Translations under genes and position numbers: made by a program | The notes under the pieces: model-generated | Database searches by the model: none | Told to the model about the DNA's origin: nothing | What the model saw: the letters and a program-made list of their open reading frames with translations, nothing else | Part shown: one piece after another, positions 7,683-16,168 of the stretch | How the letters are laid out: every line of letters begins with the position of its first letter | How positions within the stretch are numbered: position 1 is the first letter of the stretch | Source: Streptococcaceae bacterium AF54-32pH5A | GTDB lineage: Bacteria; Bacillota; Bacilli; Lactobacillales; Streptococcaceae | Direction: 5' to 3' | NCBI GenBank assembly: GCA_027682205.1 | Contig: JAQDAD010000004.1 | Coordinates: 47,340-111,339, forward strand | Length of the DNA stretch: 64,000 nt

Positions 7683-8933
7683 ATGAAATCAAAAAAATGG
7701 ACCCTACTCGCAACGAGTTTAACGGCAATGGTGCTGATGGCAGCATGTGCCCAATCAACAACTACATCTAATACCAATGCAACGAAAAATAATGCAACAA
7801 CAACGTCAACAAAGGCAAATCAAACTTCCTATTTTACAGAGAAGGACTATGATACTTCTTATGATGAAGGCACAGCTTCTAAGATTGAGCTATCTGGCTC
7901 ATCTGCAAACGTCTCTGGAGATGGCGTGACAGTTTCTGGCTCAACAGTGACCATCACAAAATCTGGCACCTATGTAATTTCAGGTCAGTCTGACGGAGTT
8001 CAGATCAAGGTCGAGGCAGATAAGTCAGCAGATGTTCACCTAGTCCTAAAAGGTGCGACCATGACCAATACCAATGCAGCGATATCTGCGACATCGGCTG
8101 GCCATGTCTACCTGACTCTGGCAGAAGGAACCACCAACAGTCTCTCTGACTCAAGCTTGAACAGTGACGAAAAAGCCGACGCAGCTCTCTTTTCTAAGGT
8201 GGATTTAACCATCAACGGGAAAGGAACTCTTAATGTAGAAGGAAAGAAAAATAATGGTATTAAAGCTAACGACACCCTCCACATCACGGGTGGAACCTAT
8301 AACATCACAGCAGTTGGTGATGCCTTTAATGTCAATGATGAACTCAACATCACTGGTACGACCATGACCATCGATGCAAAAGAAGATGGAGTCAAGGTGG
8401 ACAATGATGAAGATACTTCAGTTGGAACCATGTACCTATCTAACAACGACATCACCGTTACAGCAGGGGATGATGGTATCCACGCTTCTGGAGACCTCGT
8501 CATCGATAGTGGTACCTACACCGTCAAAAATTCGACAGAAGGACTTGAAGGTAAGTCAATCACTATCAACGGAGGCGATATCAACATTTACGCGACAGAT
8601 GATGGTGTCAATGCAGCCAACAAAAATGCCCAACAAAGTGAAATCTTCTTCACCATGAATGGCGGGAACCTGACAGTAGAAGTTGGTCAAGGGGATACAG
8701 ACCCAATCGACTCAAACGGAAATATCACGGTCACAGGCGGAACCATTAAAATGACTGGTCAAACAGGTTTTGACTTTGATGGAACTGCGACCTATACAGG
8801 TGGAGACATCTACCTCAACGGTGAAAAACAAAGGGAAATCGTCAACTCTATGCCTGGAGGCGGTGGACCTGGCGGTGGCCCTCAAGGCGGCGGACCTCAA
8901 GGCGGTGGACCAGCCCCTGGCGGACAAGGGTAA
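7683..8933 (+). CDS. Secreted lipoprotein with carbohydrate-binding (DUF4353-like) beta-helix and Gly/Pro-rich tail
   Basis: 416 residues. A lipoprotein signal ends with lipobox LMAAC (Cys22), then a Thr/Asn-rich linker to about 55. The body (about 65-385) is a repetitive Asn/Gly/Asp/Thr sequence with recurrent ITG-GT and GDD/DDG turns (KEDGVKVDND, AGDDGIHASGD, ATDDGVNAAN), the pattern of a right-handed parallel beta-helix found in carbohydrate-binding DUF4353 proteins. The last 26 residues are almost only Gly, Pro and Gln (GGGPQGGGP repeats), unusual for the family core and probably an exposed, disordered tail. Membrane-anchored on the outer face. Ligand unknown; Ca2+ binding by the Asp turns is plausible. 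Confidence 0.85.
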   Translation: MKSKKWTLLATSLTAMVLMAACAQSTTTSNTNATKNNATTTSTKANQTSYFTEKDYDTSYDEGTASKIELSGSSANVSGDGVTVSGSTVTITKSGTYVISGQSDGVQIKVEADKSADVHLVLKGATMTNTNAAISATSAGHVYLTLAEGTTNSLSDSSLNSDEKADAALFSKVDLTINGKGTLNVEGKKNNGIKANDTLHITGGTYNITAVGDAFNVNDELNITGTTMTIDAKEDGVKVDNDEDTSVGTMYLSNNDITVTAGDDGIHASGDLVIDSGTYTVKNSTEGLEGKSITINGGDINIYATDDGVNAANKNAQQSEIFFTMNGGNLTVEVGQGDTDPIDSNGNITVTGGTIKMTGQTGFDFDGTATYTGGDIYLNGEKQREIVNSMPGGGGPGGGPQGGGPQGGGPAPGGQG

Positions 8934-8935
8934 TA

Positions 8936-8974
8936 AAGATTCTCCTTTCTCGAGAGAGAAGGGAGAATCTTGTG
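8936..8974 (+). terminator. Rho-independent terminator
   Basis: Stem AAGATTCTCC...TTCTC / GAGAAG...GGAGAATCTT immediately after the lipoprotein stop, with T residues following. Confidence 0.8.
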
Positions 8975-9005
8975 TTGTTACTAGAGGAAATGTAAAGATA
9001 ACTCC

Positions 9006-9033
9006 TTGACACTCCGTCAGCTTTTGGTACAAT
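9006..9033 (+). promoter_or_regulatory. Promoter of the nucleoside phosphorylase gene
   Basis: TTGACA and TACAAT with 16-bp spacing, and TGG before the -10 hexamer. Confidence 0.8.
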
Positions 9034-9058
9034 AGTACAAAATTAGAGGAGGTGGGCT

Positions 9059-9823
9059 ATGATTCAGAAGCATGCGATTCCCATTTTAGAGTTTGATGAT
9101 AATCCCCAAGCGGTCCTTATGCCAACACATGAGGGGTTGGACTTAAAGTTGCCAAAGAAGTGTATCTATGCATTTTTGGAGGAGGAGGTTGACCGCTATG
9201 CGAGGGGAGTAGGGGCGGACTGTGTTGGTGAGTTCGTTTCCGCCACCAAAACGTATCCAGTATATGTCATCAATTATAAGGGTGAGGAGATTTGTCTGGC
9301 CCAAGCGCCCGTTGGTTCAGCGCCAGCGGCCCAGTTTATGGATTGGTTGGTTGGCTATGGTGTGGAGCAAATCATTTCCACTGGTACTTGTGGAGTCCTA
9401 GCCGATATAGAGGAAAATGCCTTTCTCGTCCCTGTTCGCGCTCTGCGAGATGAGGGGACCAGCTACCACTATGTAGCGCCTTCTCGTTATATGGAGATGC
9501 AGATTGAGGCGATCTCTGCTATTGAGCAAGTCCTGGAACAAAGAGGAATTCCTTACGAGGAGGTCATGACCTGGACGACAGATGGTTTTTATCGAGAGAC
9601 GGCTGAAAAGGTTGCCTATCGTAAGGAAGAAGGCTGTGCAGTTGTGGAGATGGAGTGTGCAGCTCTTGCAGCAGTTGCCCAGCTTCGAGGAGTAGTTTGG
9701 GGTCAACTTCTATTTACAGCCGACTCTCTAGCGGATTTAGAAAATTATGATAGCCGCGATTGGGGTTCAGAAGCTTTTGACAAGGCCTTAGAACTCTGTC
9801 TTGAAATCGTTAGTCATATGTGA
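9059..9823 (+). CDS. Nucleoside phosphorylase (PNP/UDP family)
   Basis: 254 residues, usual for hexameric/trimeric PNP_UDP_1 enzymes that split nucleosides with phosphate. Visible are the phosphate/ribose segments (APVGSAPAA, STGTCGVL) and the purine/pyrimidine-binding VEMECAALAAVAQLRG loop near 197-213, followed by LFTADSL. The sequence looks closest to uridine phosphorylase-like members, but the base specificity cannot be read. It has its own promoter and precedes trkH, whose promoter overlaps its 3' end. Confidence 0.8.
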   Translation: MIQKHAIPILEFDDNPQAVLMPTHEGLDLKLPKKCIYAFLEEEVDRYARGVGADCVGEFVSATKTYPVYVINYKGEEICLAQAPVGSAPAAQFMDWLVGYGVEQIISTGTCGVLADIEENAFLVPVRALRDEGTSYHYVAPSRYMEMQIEAISAIEQVLEQRGIPYEEVMTWTTDGFYRETAEKVAYRKEEGCAVVEMECAALAAVAQLRGVVWGQLLFTADSLADLENYDSRDWGSEAFDKALELCLEIVSHM

Positions 9824-9849
9824 CTGCTTTAACTGTTTTATGGTACAAT
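9820..9849 (+). promoter_or_regulatory. trkH promoter, possibly giving a leaderless mRNA
   Basis: Extended -10 TGG-TACAAT (9844-9849) with a GTGACT-like -35 at 9820-9825. The proposed ATG at 9856 lies only 7 bases after the -10, where transcription would begin, and no ribosome site is present. Confidence 0.6.
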
Positions 9850-9855
9850 GTAACT

Positions 9856-11235
9856 ATGTTATTCAAATCATTTTTTGAAAAAATCAAGACGACACTGGGA
9901 CGTTTATCGCCAGCCCGTCGCATCTTTTTAAGCTTTGCCCTAGTTATCCTCCTGGGTTCACTCCTTTTAAGCCTTCCCTTTGTGCAAGCAGGAACGTCAC
10001 AAGCGACTTACTTTGACCATCTCTTTACGACTGTGTCCATGGTCTGTGTGACAGGGCTCTTCACCCAGCCGGTGGCCTCTACTTACAATATCTGGGGCCA
10101 GTTGATCTGCATGATCTTGATCCAGATTGGTGGTTTGGGGCTCATGACCTTTATCGGAATCTTTTATATCCAAGGCAAGCAAAAGCTCAGTCTTCGTGGC
10201 CGTGAGACCATTCAAGAAAGTTTTAGCTATGGGGAAACTCAGTCTCTAAAGGATTTTATCCGCTCGATCTTTCTGACGACTTTTCTAGTGGAAGGGCTCG
10301 GTGCCTTTCTCTTGAGTTTCCGCTTTATTCCTGAATTTGGCTGGGGGCGAGGGATTTTAACCTCTATCTTTTTGGCTATTTCAGCTTTCTGCAATGCAGG
10401 CTTTGATAATTTTGGAAGTACGAGTTTGCTAGCCTTTCAAACGGATCCCTTGATCAATCTAGTGATTGCAGGTTTGATTATCACGGGTGGGCTAGGATTT
10501 ATGGTCTGGTTTGACCTAGCGACCCAGATTGGGAAAAAGAAAAAACGACGTCTGCGTTTCCATACCAAGTTGGTTCTCTTTTTAACGTTGGGAATTCTGC
10601 TCTTTGGAACAGTATCGACTCTCTTAATTGAGTGGAATAATCCTGGAACGATTGGAAATCTCAGCGCTCCAGAGAAACTGCTGGTTAGTTTCTTCCAGAC
10701 CGTCAGCATGAGAACGGCTGGCTTTGCTTCAATTGACTACACCCAGGCTCGACCAGTTACCTTACTGATTTACATCTTGCAGATGTTTCTGGGCGGGGCA
10801 CCTGGAGGGACAGCAGGGGGGCTCAAGATTACGACCTTCTTTGTCTTGTTGGTCTTTGCTCGCAGTGAATTATTGGGCTTGCCTCATGCCAATGTAGCTC
10901 GGAGGACCATTGAACCCCGAACCGTGCAAAAATCTTTCAGTGTCTTTATTATCTTCTTGCTGACCTTCTTACTGGGCTTGATTCTATTAGGGGTAACCGC
11001 AGAAGGAAATCCGCGATTTATCTACCTCATGTTTGAGACCATTTCAGCACTTGCAACTGTTGGGGTAACGGCAAATTTAACACCAGAGTTAGGTAAGTTA
11101 GCCCTCAGTATCGTTATGTTGCTGATGTTTATTGGCCGTATTGGCCCCTTGACACTACTGGTCAGCTTAGCAGAATATAAGCCAGACAAGAAAGATTTGA
11201 TTCACTATATGAAAGCAGATATTACCATCGGATAA
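9856..11235 (+). CDS. trkH: TrkH/KtrB-type potassium channel subunit
   Basis: 459 residues from the ATG at 9856. The upstream frame to 9820 includes the promoter, so it is unlikely to be translated. The protein has the fourfold M1-P-M2 organisation of the SKT superfamily; selectivity-filter glycines appear in VCVTGLF, FCNAGFDNFGS, MRTAGF and ATVGVTANL. It forms the membrane pore of a K+ uptake system whose cytosolic gate is the RCK protein encoded 13 bases downstream. In S. pneumoniae this pair is the Trk/CabP system. The start has no ribosome site, which fits a leaderless transcript. Confidence 0.85.
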   Translation: MLFKSFFEKIKTTLGRLSPARRIFLSFALVILLGSLLLSLPFVQAGTSQATYFDHLFTTVSMVCVTGLFTQPVASTYNIWGQLICMILIQIGGLGLMTFIGIFYIQGKQKLSLRGRETIQESFSYGETQSLKDFIRSIFLTTFLVEGLGAFLLSFRFIPEFGWGRGILTSIFLAISAFCNAGFDNFGSTSLLAFQTDPLINLVIAGLIITGGLGFMVWFDLATQIGKKKKRRLRFHTKLVLFLTLGILLFGTVSTLLIEWNNPGTIGNLSAPEKLLVSFFQTVSMRTAGFASIDYTQARPVTLLIYILQMFLGGAPGGTAGGLKITTFFVLLVFARSELLGLPHANVARRTIEPRTVQKSFSVFIIFLLTFLLGLILLGVTAEGNPRFIYLMFETISALATVGVTANLTPELGKLALSIVMLLMFIGRIGPLTLLVSLAEYKPDKKDLIHYMKADITIG

Positions 11236-11248
11236 GAAAGGATGAACG

Positions 11249-11914
11249 ATGTCAGATCGGACGATTGGAATTTTAGGCTTAGGAATTTTTGGGAGTAGTG
11301 TTTTGGCTGCTCTTGCCAAGCATCATATGAATATCATTGCTATTGATGACCACGAGGAGCGCATCAATCAATTTGAACCTGTGCTGGCGCGTGGGGTTGT
11401 TGGAGATATCACGGATGAAGAACTCCTTCTATCAGCTGGAATTGACACCTGCGATACCGTGGTTGTCGCAACGGGGGAAAATCTAGAATCCAGTGTTCTT
11501 GCTGTCATGCACTGTAAAAGTCTAGGGGTGCCGACCGTCATTGCCAAGGTCAAAAGCCATACAGCTAAAAAAGTTCTAGAAAAAATCGGTGCGGATGCAG
11601 TCATCTCACCAGAGTTTGAAATGGGGCGCTCATTAGCGCAGACAATCCTCTTTCATAACAGCGTAGATGTCTTTCAGTTGGACAAGAATGTATCGATTGT
11701 CGAGATGAAAATCCCCCAATCATGGGTAGGGAAAAGCCTCAGTCAGTTAGATTTACGTGGGAAATATAACCTCAACGTACTTGGTTTTCGTGCCTACGAA
11801 AATGCTCCTCTGGATGTCCAATTCGGACCCAATGACCTCTTGCAGGCAGATGCCTACATCATGGCAGTCATTAATAACCAACATTTGGATACTCTAACAG
11901 AGCTTAGTGAGTAG
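11249..11914 (+). CDS. cabP: RCK-domain K+ uptake regulator CabP (TrkA/KtrA-like)
   Basis: 221 residues. N-terminal RCK_N Rossmann domain (GLGIFGSSV nucleotide loop, DDHEERI end of beta2), then RCK_C from about 140 (MKIPQSWVGKSL to the end). In S. pneumoniae the homologue binds c-di-AMP through the RCK_C domain and loses its interaction with the channel, lowering K+ uptake. It follows trkH in one operon with a good ribosome site (AAAGGATGA). The c-di-AMP role is from family knowledge, not visible in the residues. Confidence 0.85.
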   Translation: MSDRTIGILGLGIFGSSVLAALAKHHMNIIAIDDHEERINQFEPVLARGVVGDITDEELLLSAGIDTCDTVVVATGENLESSVLAVMHCKSLGVPTVIAKVKSHTAKKVLEKIGADAVISPEFEMGRSLAQTILFHNSVDVFQLDKNVSIVEMKIPQSWVGKSLSQLDLRGKYNLNVLGFRAYENAPLDVQFGPNDLLQADAYIMAVINNQHLDTLTELSE

Positions 11915-11978
11915 GAGAGGAAGGGCTACTCTTTTCCCAATGATTATTGAGTCAATATAAGTATTTTATAAGAGGGAT

Positions 11979-12032
11979 TTAAGAAAAATTTTAACTTTTT
12001 CTTAATCCTTTTTAATTTTAGGAGATTATACT
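11979..12032 (+). promoter_or_regulatory. Promoter region of the pavB-like gene with an AT-rich inverted repeat
   Basis: A perfect 10-bp inverted repeat TTAAGAAAAA (11979-11988) / TTTTTCTTAA (11996-12005) is followed by TATACT (12027-12032) with no recognisable -35. The repeat may end the cabP transcript or be a binding site for an activator, for example the neighbouring TCS08 regulator. The function is inferred. Confidence 0.5.
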
Positions 12033-12069
12033 AGAGTCATCAAAAAAAGAAAACTCTAAGGAGAATCCT

Positions 12070-14157
12070 ATGAAATTCAATCCAAATCAGAGATATACTC
12101 GTTGGTCTATTCGCCGTCTCAGTGTCGGTGTTGCTTCAGTTGTTGTAGCCAGTGGCTTTTTTGTCCTAGTCGGTCAACCAAGTTCTGCACGTGCTGACGT
12201 CGTCAATCCAACCCCTGCTCAAGTCGTACCAGACGCTGCTTCTGTGAGTGCAAAGAGCGACTTACCAGTAGAGGTTCTCAAAAAAGCAGTTGACGTAGCT
12301 CTTCCTTCAGAACAGTCTGTTCCAACACCTAAAACAAGTTTGGATGCTACAGGCTCTTCAGAAAAAGCGGATACCGATGCTAAAGAGCCAGTAGTAGAAC
12401 CAAAAGAAGAAGTGCAAGCACAATCTGACTCTAAGAAACAAACAGAAGATGCAGTTAAATCTGTGGAAAGTCCTGCGTCTACAGTTTCTGGACAAGACCG
12501 TGAAGCAAGTGAAGCGCAACCAGCAACCACTCCAACTGAAGTGCAAAAGGGTGTGGCTGACAATACCAAAGATACAGTAGATGTCCCAGCTAGCTACCTT
12601 GACAAAGCCAATTTCCCAGGTCCATTTACAGCTGGCGTCAACCAAGTCATCCCATACGAAGCTTTTGGTGGAGACGGCATGTTGACTCGCCTGATTTTGA
12701 AGGCATCAGACAAGGCTCCATGGTCAGACAACGGAACGGCTAAAAATCCCGCCCTCCCACCAGTAGAAAAATTGGGCAAAGGCCTTTACTTCTACGAAGT
12801 AGACTTGGCAGGCACCCAAGGAAAATCAGATAAAGAGCTGCTTGACCTCTTGAAACAAAATGGTACGCAAAGCTATAAAGCTACTATCAAGGTGTACGGT
12901 GCAAAAGACAGCAAGCCTGACTTAACAAATCTTGTAGCGACTAAAGATTTGACTGTCAATTTGAATGGTTTGACCACTCCAGCTGAAGTGCAAAAAGGTA
13001 TGGCTGACAACACTAAAGACACAGTAGATGTCCCAGCTAGCTACCTTGACAAAGCCAATTTCCCAGGACCATTTACAGCTGGTGTCAACCAAGTCATTCC
13101 ATATGAATTCTTCGCTGGTGATGGCATGTTGACTCGCCTTATCTTGAAAGCCTCTGATAAGGCTCCATGGTCAGACAACGGAACGGCTAAAAATCCCGCC
13201 CTCCCACCAGTAGAAAAATTGGGCAAAGGTCTCTACTTCTATGAAGTGGATTTGGCAGGTACTCAAGGAAAATCTGACAAAGAACTACTTGCCCTCTTGA
13301 AACAAAACGGTACGCAAAGCTATAAGGCTACCATCAAAGTGTACGGTGCGAAAGATGGCAAGCCTGACTTAACTAATCTGGTAGCGACTAAAGATTTGAC
13401 TGTTAATTTGAACGCTTCAACCACACCAAATCAGGTTAAAGAGTCTGTTGTTAACAATGTCAAAGACATGATTGATGTTCCAGCTAGCTACCTTGATAAG
13501 GCTAAGGTTCCTGGACCTTTCTTGGCCGGTGTCAACCAAGTCATCCCATACGAAGCTTTTGGTGGAGATGGTATGTTGACTCGTCTCTTGTTAAAGGCCT
13601 CAGACAAAGCCCCATGGTCTGACAATGGAACAGCGAATAACCCAGCGCTATTGCCACTTGAAGGCTTGGCTAAAGGCCAATATTTCTACGAAGTGGATTT
13701 GAATGGCAACACGACAGGCAAAGAAGGACAAGCCCTTCTAGATCAACTTCGTGCCAATGGCACTCACACTTACCAAGCTACTGTTAAAGTGTATGGTTCT
13801 AAAGATGGCAAACCAGATTTGACCAATCTGATTGCTACTCGTCAAGTAACGATTCAGCTTCGTGGAAAGGAAATGGCGACAACACCATCTCAACAAGGTC
13901 AGATGAATACGAAGCCTTTTGAAACAGGCTCTACAGGTATGACTGAGGGTATGATGGGTACAAATCACCATATGTCAGATATGAAAGTAGATCAACCAGC
14001 TTCTAGCCCAATGGCTAATATGATGAAAAAAGATGATAAAGCGATGCTACCAAATACTGGGGAAGCTAAAACGGCTACAGCTGGCCTTGGTATCTTTGGT
14101 CTAGCCTTGGCAGGTCTTGTTGGACTCTTGGGTTTGACAACCAAACGAGAAGATTAA
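12070..14157 (+). CDS. pavB: LPNTG-anchored surface adhesin with three SSURE repeats (PavB-like)
   Basis: 695 residues. A YSIRK-type signal peptide (RWSIRRLSVGVASV, cut near ARA-D43), a Pro/Glu/Ser-rich region to about 152, then three 149-residue SSURE repeats beginning at residues 153, 302 and 451. After 600 comes a Met/His-rich linker (MTEGMMGTNHHMSDM and following), then LPNTG, a hydrophobic segment and a basic KRED tail, so sortase A anchors it to the wall. SSURE repeats bind fibronectin and plasminogen in S. pneumoniae PavB. Upstream of the TCS08 genes, as in pneumococcus. Three repeats is fewer than I recall for pneumococcal PavB; number varies by strain. Confidence 0.9.
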   Translation: MKFNPNQRYTRWSIRRLSVGVASVVVASGFFVLVGQPSSARADVVNPTPAQVVPDAASVSAKSDLPVEVLKKAVDVALPSEQSVPTPKTSLDATGSSEKADTDAKEPVVEPKEEVQAQSDSKKQTEDAVKSVESPASTVSGQDREASEAQPATTPTEVQKGVADNTKDTVDVPASYLDKANFPGPFTAGVNQVIPYEAFGGDGMLTRLILKASDKAPWSDNGTAKNPALPPVEKLGKGLYFYEVDLAGTQGKSDKELLDLLKQNGTQSYKATIKVYGAKDSKPDLTNLVATKDLTVNLNGLTTPAEVQKGMADNTKDTVDVPASYLDKANFPGPFTAGVNQVIPYEFFAGDGMLTRLILKASDKAPWSDNGTAKNPALPPVEKLGKGLYFYEVDLAGTQGKSDKELLALLKQNGTQSYKATIKVYGAKDGKPDLTNLVATKDLTVNLNASTTPNQVKESVVNNVKDMIDVPASYLDKAKVPGPFLAGVNQVIPYEAFGGDGMLTRLLLKASDKAPWSDNGTANNPALLPLEGLAKGQYFYEVDLNGNTTGKEGQALLDQLRANGTHTYQATVKVYGSKDGKPDLTNLIATRQVTIQLRGKEMATTPSQQGQMNTKPFETGSTGMTEGMMGTNHHMSDMKVDQPASSPMANMMKKDDKAMLPNTGEAKTATAGLGIFGLALAGLVGLLGLTTKRED
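12526..13866 (+). repeat. Three tandem 447-bp SSURE repeats
   Basis: Exact 447-bp period: units start at 12526, 12973 and 13420. Units 1 and 2 share long identical DNA stretches, for instance the part encoding SDNGTAKNPALPPVEKLGKG, while unit 3 is more divergent, which points to recent exchange or duplication of units 1 and 2. Confidence 0.92.
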
Positions 14158-14187
14158 GATTCAAATCATTTAAACATTAGAGAAAAT

Positions 14188-14221
14188 AGTGTTATACTAA
14201 AGCAAGTATAACACTGTTTTT
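14188..14221 (+). terminator. Rho-independent terminator after pavB
   Basis: Perfect 11-bp stem AGTGTTATACT / AGTATAACACT with a 6-base loop and a GTTTTT tail. Confidence 0.85.
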
Positions 14222-14237
14222 ATCGAAGGAGTGTCAG

Positions 14238-14936
14238 ATGAAAAAGACAATTTTGCTGGTTGATGATGAGATAGATATTCTAGATATTCAAAACCGCTAT
14301 CTTATACAGGCAGGTTACGATGTTTTGGTCGCCCATGATGGTAAAGAGGGATTAGAACTTTTCAGAAAAAAATCTATCGACCTCATTATCACAGATATCA
14401 TGATGCCCAATATGGACGGTTATGATTTTATCAGTGAAGTTCAGTATATCGCTCCGGATCAACCCTTCCTCTTTACAACTGCTAAGACAAGCGAACAGGA
14501 TAAGATTTATGGATTAAGTTTGGGGGCAGATGATTTTATAGTCAAACCCTTTAGCCCACGCGAATTGGTTTTAAGAGTAAATAATATCTTGCGTCGCCTT
14601 AGCCGTGGAAGAGAGACAGAACAGATCGAGTTTGGTGACTTGGTAATCAACCATGTGACTCATGAGGTTCGCATTGGGGATCAACCTTTGGAATTGACAG
14701 TAAAATCCTTTGAACTTCTATGGGTATTAGCCAGCAATCCTGAGAGAGTCTTTTCAAAGACGGAACTTTACGAGAAGGTATGGCAAGAGGACTATGTGGA
14801 TGATACCAATACACTCAATGTTCATATCCATGCTTTGAGGCAAGAGTTGACCAAGTACACAAATTCAAATGCTCCTGCTATCAAAACTGTCTGGGGTTTG
14901 GGCTATAAGATGGAAAAACCAAGAGGTAGAAAATGA
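14238..14936 (+). CDS. saeR: OmpR-family response regulator (TCS08, SaeR-like)
   Basis: 232 residues. Receiver acidic pair D9/D10 (LLVDDEIDI), phosphoacceptor in IITDIMMP, KPFSPREL lysine, then a winged-helix domain ending with a VWGLGYK strand. It overlaps the kinase gene by 4 bases (ATGA). In S. pneumoniae the pair beside pavB and rpsD is TCS08, also named SaeRS, which controls adhesins; the name is given here on gene order and domain type. Confidence 0.85.
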   Translation: MKKTILLVDDEIDILDIQNRYLIQAGYDVLVAHDGKEGLELFRKKSIDLIITDIMMPNMDGYDFISEVQYIAPDQPFLFTTAKTSEQDKIYGLSLGADDFIVKPFSPRELVLRVNNILRRLSRGRETEQIEFGDLVINHVTHEVRIGDQPLELTVKSFELLWVLASNPERVFSKTELYEKVWQEDYVDDTNTLNVHIHALRQELTKYTNSNAPAIKTVWGLGYKMEKPRGRK

Positions 14937-15967
14937 AATTAAAAAACTATATTTTAGTGGGGTATCTAGTGTCGACTCTACTAACGATTTTGGTCGTTTT
15001 CTGGGCAGTCCAACGAATGTTGATCGAGAAAAGTGAAGTTTACTTTCTAGTTGGAATGACCTTGATTGCTAGTTTCATTGGCGCTGCAGTGAGCATCTTT
15101 CTTTTGTCGCCTGTGTTCTCTTCTCTGAAACATTTGAAAAAACAAGCTCAGGATATAGCAAGCAAGGATTTCAGCACAGAAATTGAAACCAAAGGACCAT
15201 TAGAATTTCAAGAGTTGGGCCAGGCTTTTAATGACATGTCCCACAATTTGCAGGCTACCTTTCAATCACTTGATGAGAGCGAGCAAGAAAAGAGAATGAT
15301 GATTGCGCAGCTCTCTCACGATATTAAAACTCCCATTACCTCCATTCAGGTTACTGTGGAGGGAATTCTAGATGGAGTGATTAAGGAAGAGGAGCGGCTC
15401 CACTACTTAGCCACGATTGGTCGGCAAACCGAGCGTCTAAACAAGCTAGTGGAGGAGTTGGATGTTTTGACTCTCAATACACAACCTCAAGATACTGCTG
15501 ATGAAGAAGTCGAAGAGGTCTTTTTAGATCAGTTGTTGATTGAGTCAATGAGTGAATTTCAACTCCAGATTGAACAAGAGGAGCGAGATGTTTACATTCA
15601 AGTATCACCTGAGTCAGCGAAAATCAAGAGCCATTCTGACAAACTTTCTCGCATTCTGGTCAATTTGTTAAACAATGCCTTTAAATATTCAGAACCAGGA
15701 ACCAGAATCGAGGTTCTTGCCCAATTAACAGAACAAGAGCTGACAATCAGTGTGAAAGACGAGGGTCAGGGGATTCATCCTGAGGATTTGGAAAAGATCT
15801 TTAAGCGACTTTATCGTGTAGAAACTTCGCGCAATATGAAGACAGGTGGGCATGGCTTAGGTCTTGCGATTGCACGCGAACTAGCCCATCAGCTTGGTGG
15901 CGATATCACAGCAGAAAGTCAGTATGGCTTAGGTAGCAAGTTTACATTCTGTCTCAATTTGAAATAA
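14933..15967 (+). CDS. saeS: Sensor histidine kinase (TCS08, SaeS-like)
   Basis: 344 residues. Two close N-terminal membrane segments (about 5-28 and 38-60) with almost no extracellular loop, the intramembrane-sensing layout, followed by HAMP (about 62-115), phosphoacceptor box QLSHDIKTPITS near 125-136, N box LLNNAFKYS and G boxes (DEGQGI, GGHGLGLAIA). It is translationally coupled to the regulator by a 4-base overlap. The lack of a sensor loop suggests it senses membrane stress or a partner protein. Confidence 0.85.
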   Translation: MKLKNYILVGYLVSTLLTILVVFWAVQRMLIEKSEVYFLVGMTLIASFIGAAVSIFLLSPVFSSLKHLKKQAQDIASKDFSTEIETKGPLEFQELGQAFNDMSHNLQATFQSLDESEQEKRMMIAQLSHDIKTPITSIQVTVEGILDGVIKEEERLHYLATIGRQTERLNKLVEELDVLTLNTQPQDTADEEVEEVFLDQLLIESMSEFQLQIEQEERDVYIQVSPESAKIKSHSDKLSRILVNLLNNAFKYSEPGTRIEVLAQLTEQELTISVKDEGQGIHPEDLEKIFKRLYRVETSRNMKTGGHGLGLAIARELAHQLGGDITAESQYGLGSKFTFCLNLK

Positions 15968-15981
15968 AGTCGTAAATTTCC

Positions 15982-16010
15982 TTTACAAATCGAGCTTTTC
16001 ATGGTACAAT
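15982..16010 (+). promoter_or_regulatory. rpsD promoter
   Basis: TTTACA and TACAAT with 17-bp spacing, TGG before the -10. It gives a leader of about 150 bases. Confidence 0.75.
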
Positions 16011-16017
16011 AGCCTTT

Positions 16018-16168
16018 GTGTGAAATAGCAGCAGGAAAGCATGAAGCTCGTCAACAGGTGTCTTATGACAAGTAACCTTGGCTGTTTAGGCGAAGGGCAT
16101 CTGCACGAATCAGGGCTTTCTAAGTGACTATTTCCGCCAAATATTATTTATATCAGGAGGACATATAT
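16018..16168 (+). promoter_or_regulatory. Structured rpsD leader, probable S4 autoregulatory RNA
   Basis: A roughly 150-base GC-richer untranslated leader with several short pairable segments precedes rpsD, much longer than needed for initiation. In Bacillus the rpsD mRNA leader binds S4 protein and represses its own translation. That this leader does the same is inference from its length and position. Confidence 0.5.

Noticed and set aside
12219..12569. Antisense frames over pavB, including repeated 61-residue frames at 12594 and 13041
   Set aside because: They recur only because the SSURE units repeat.
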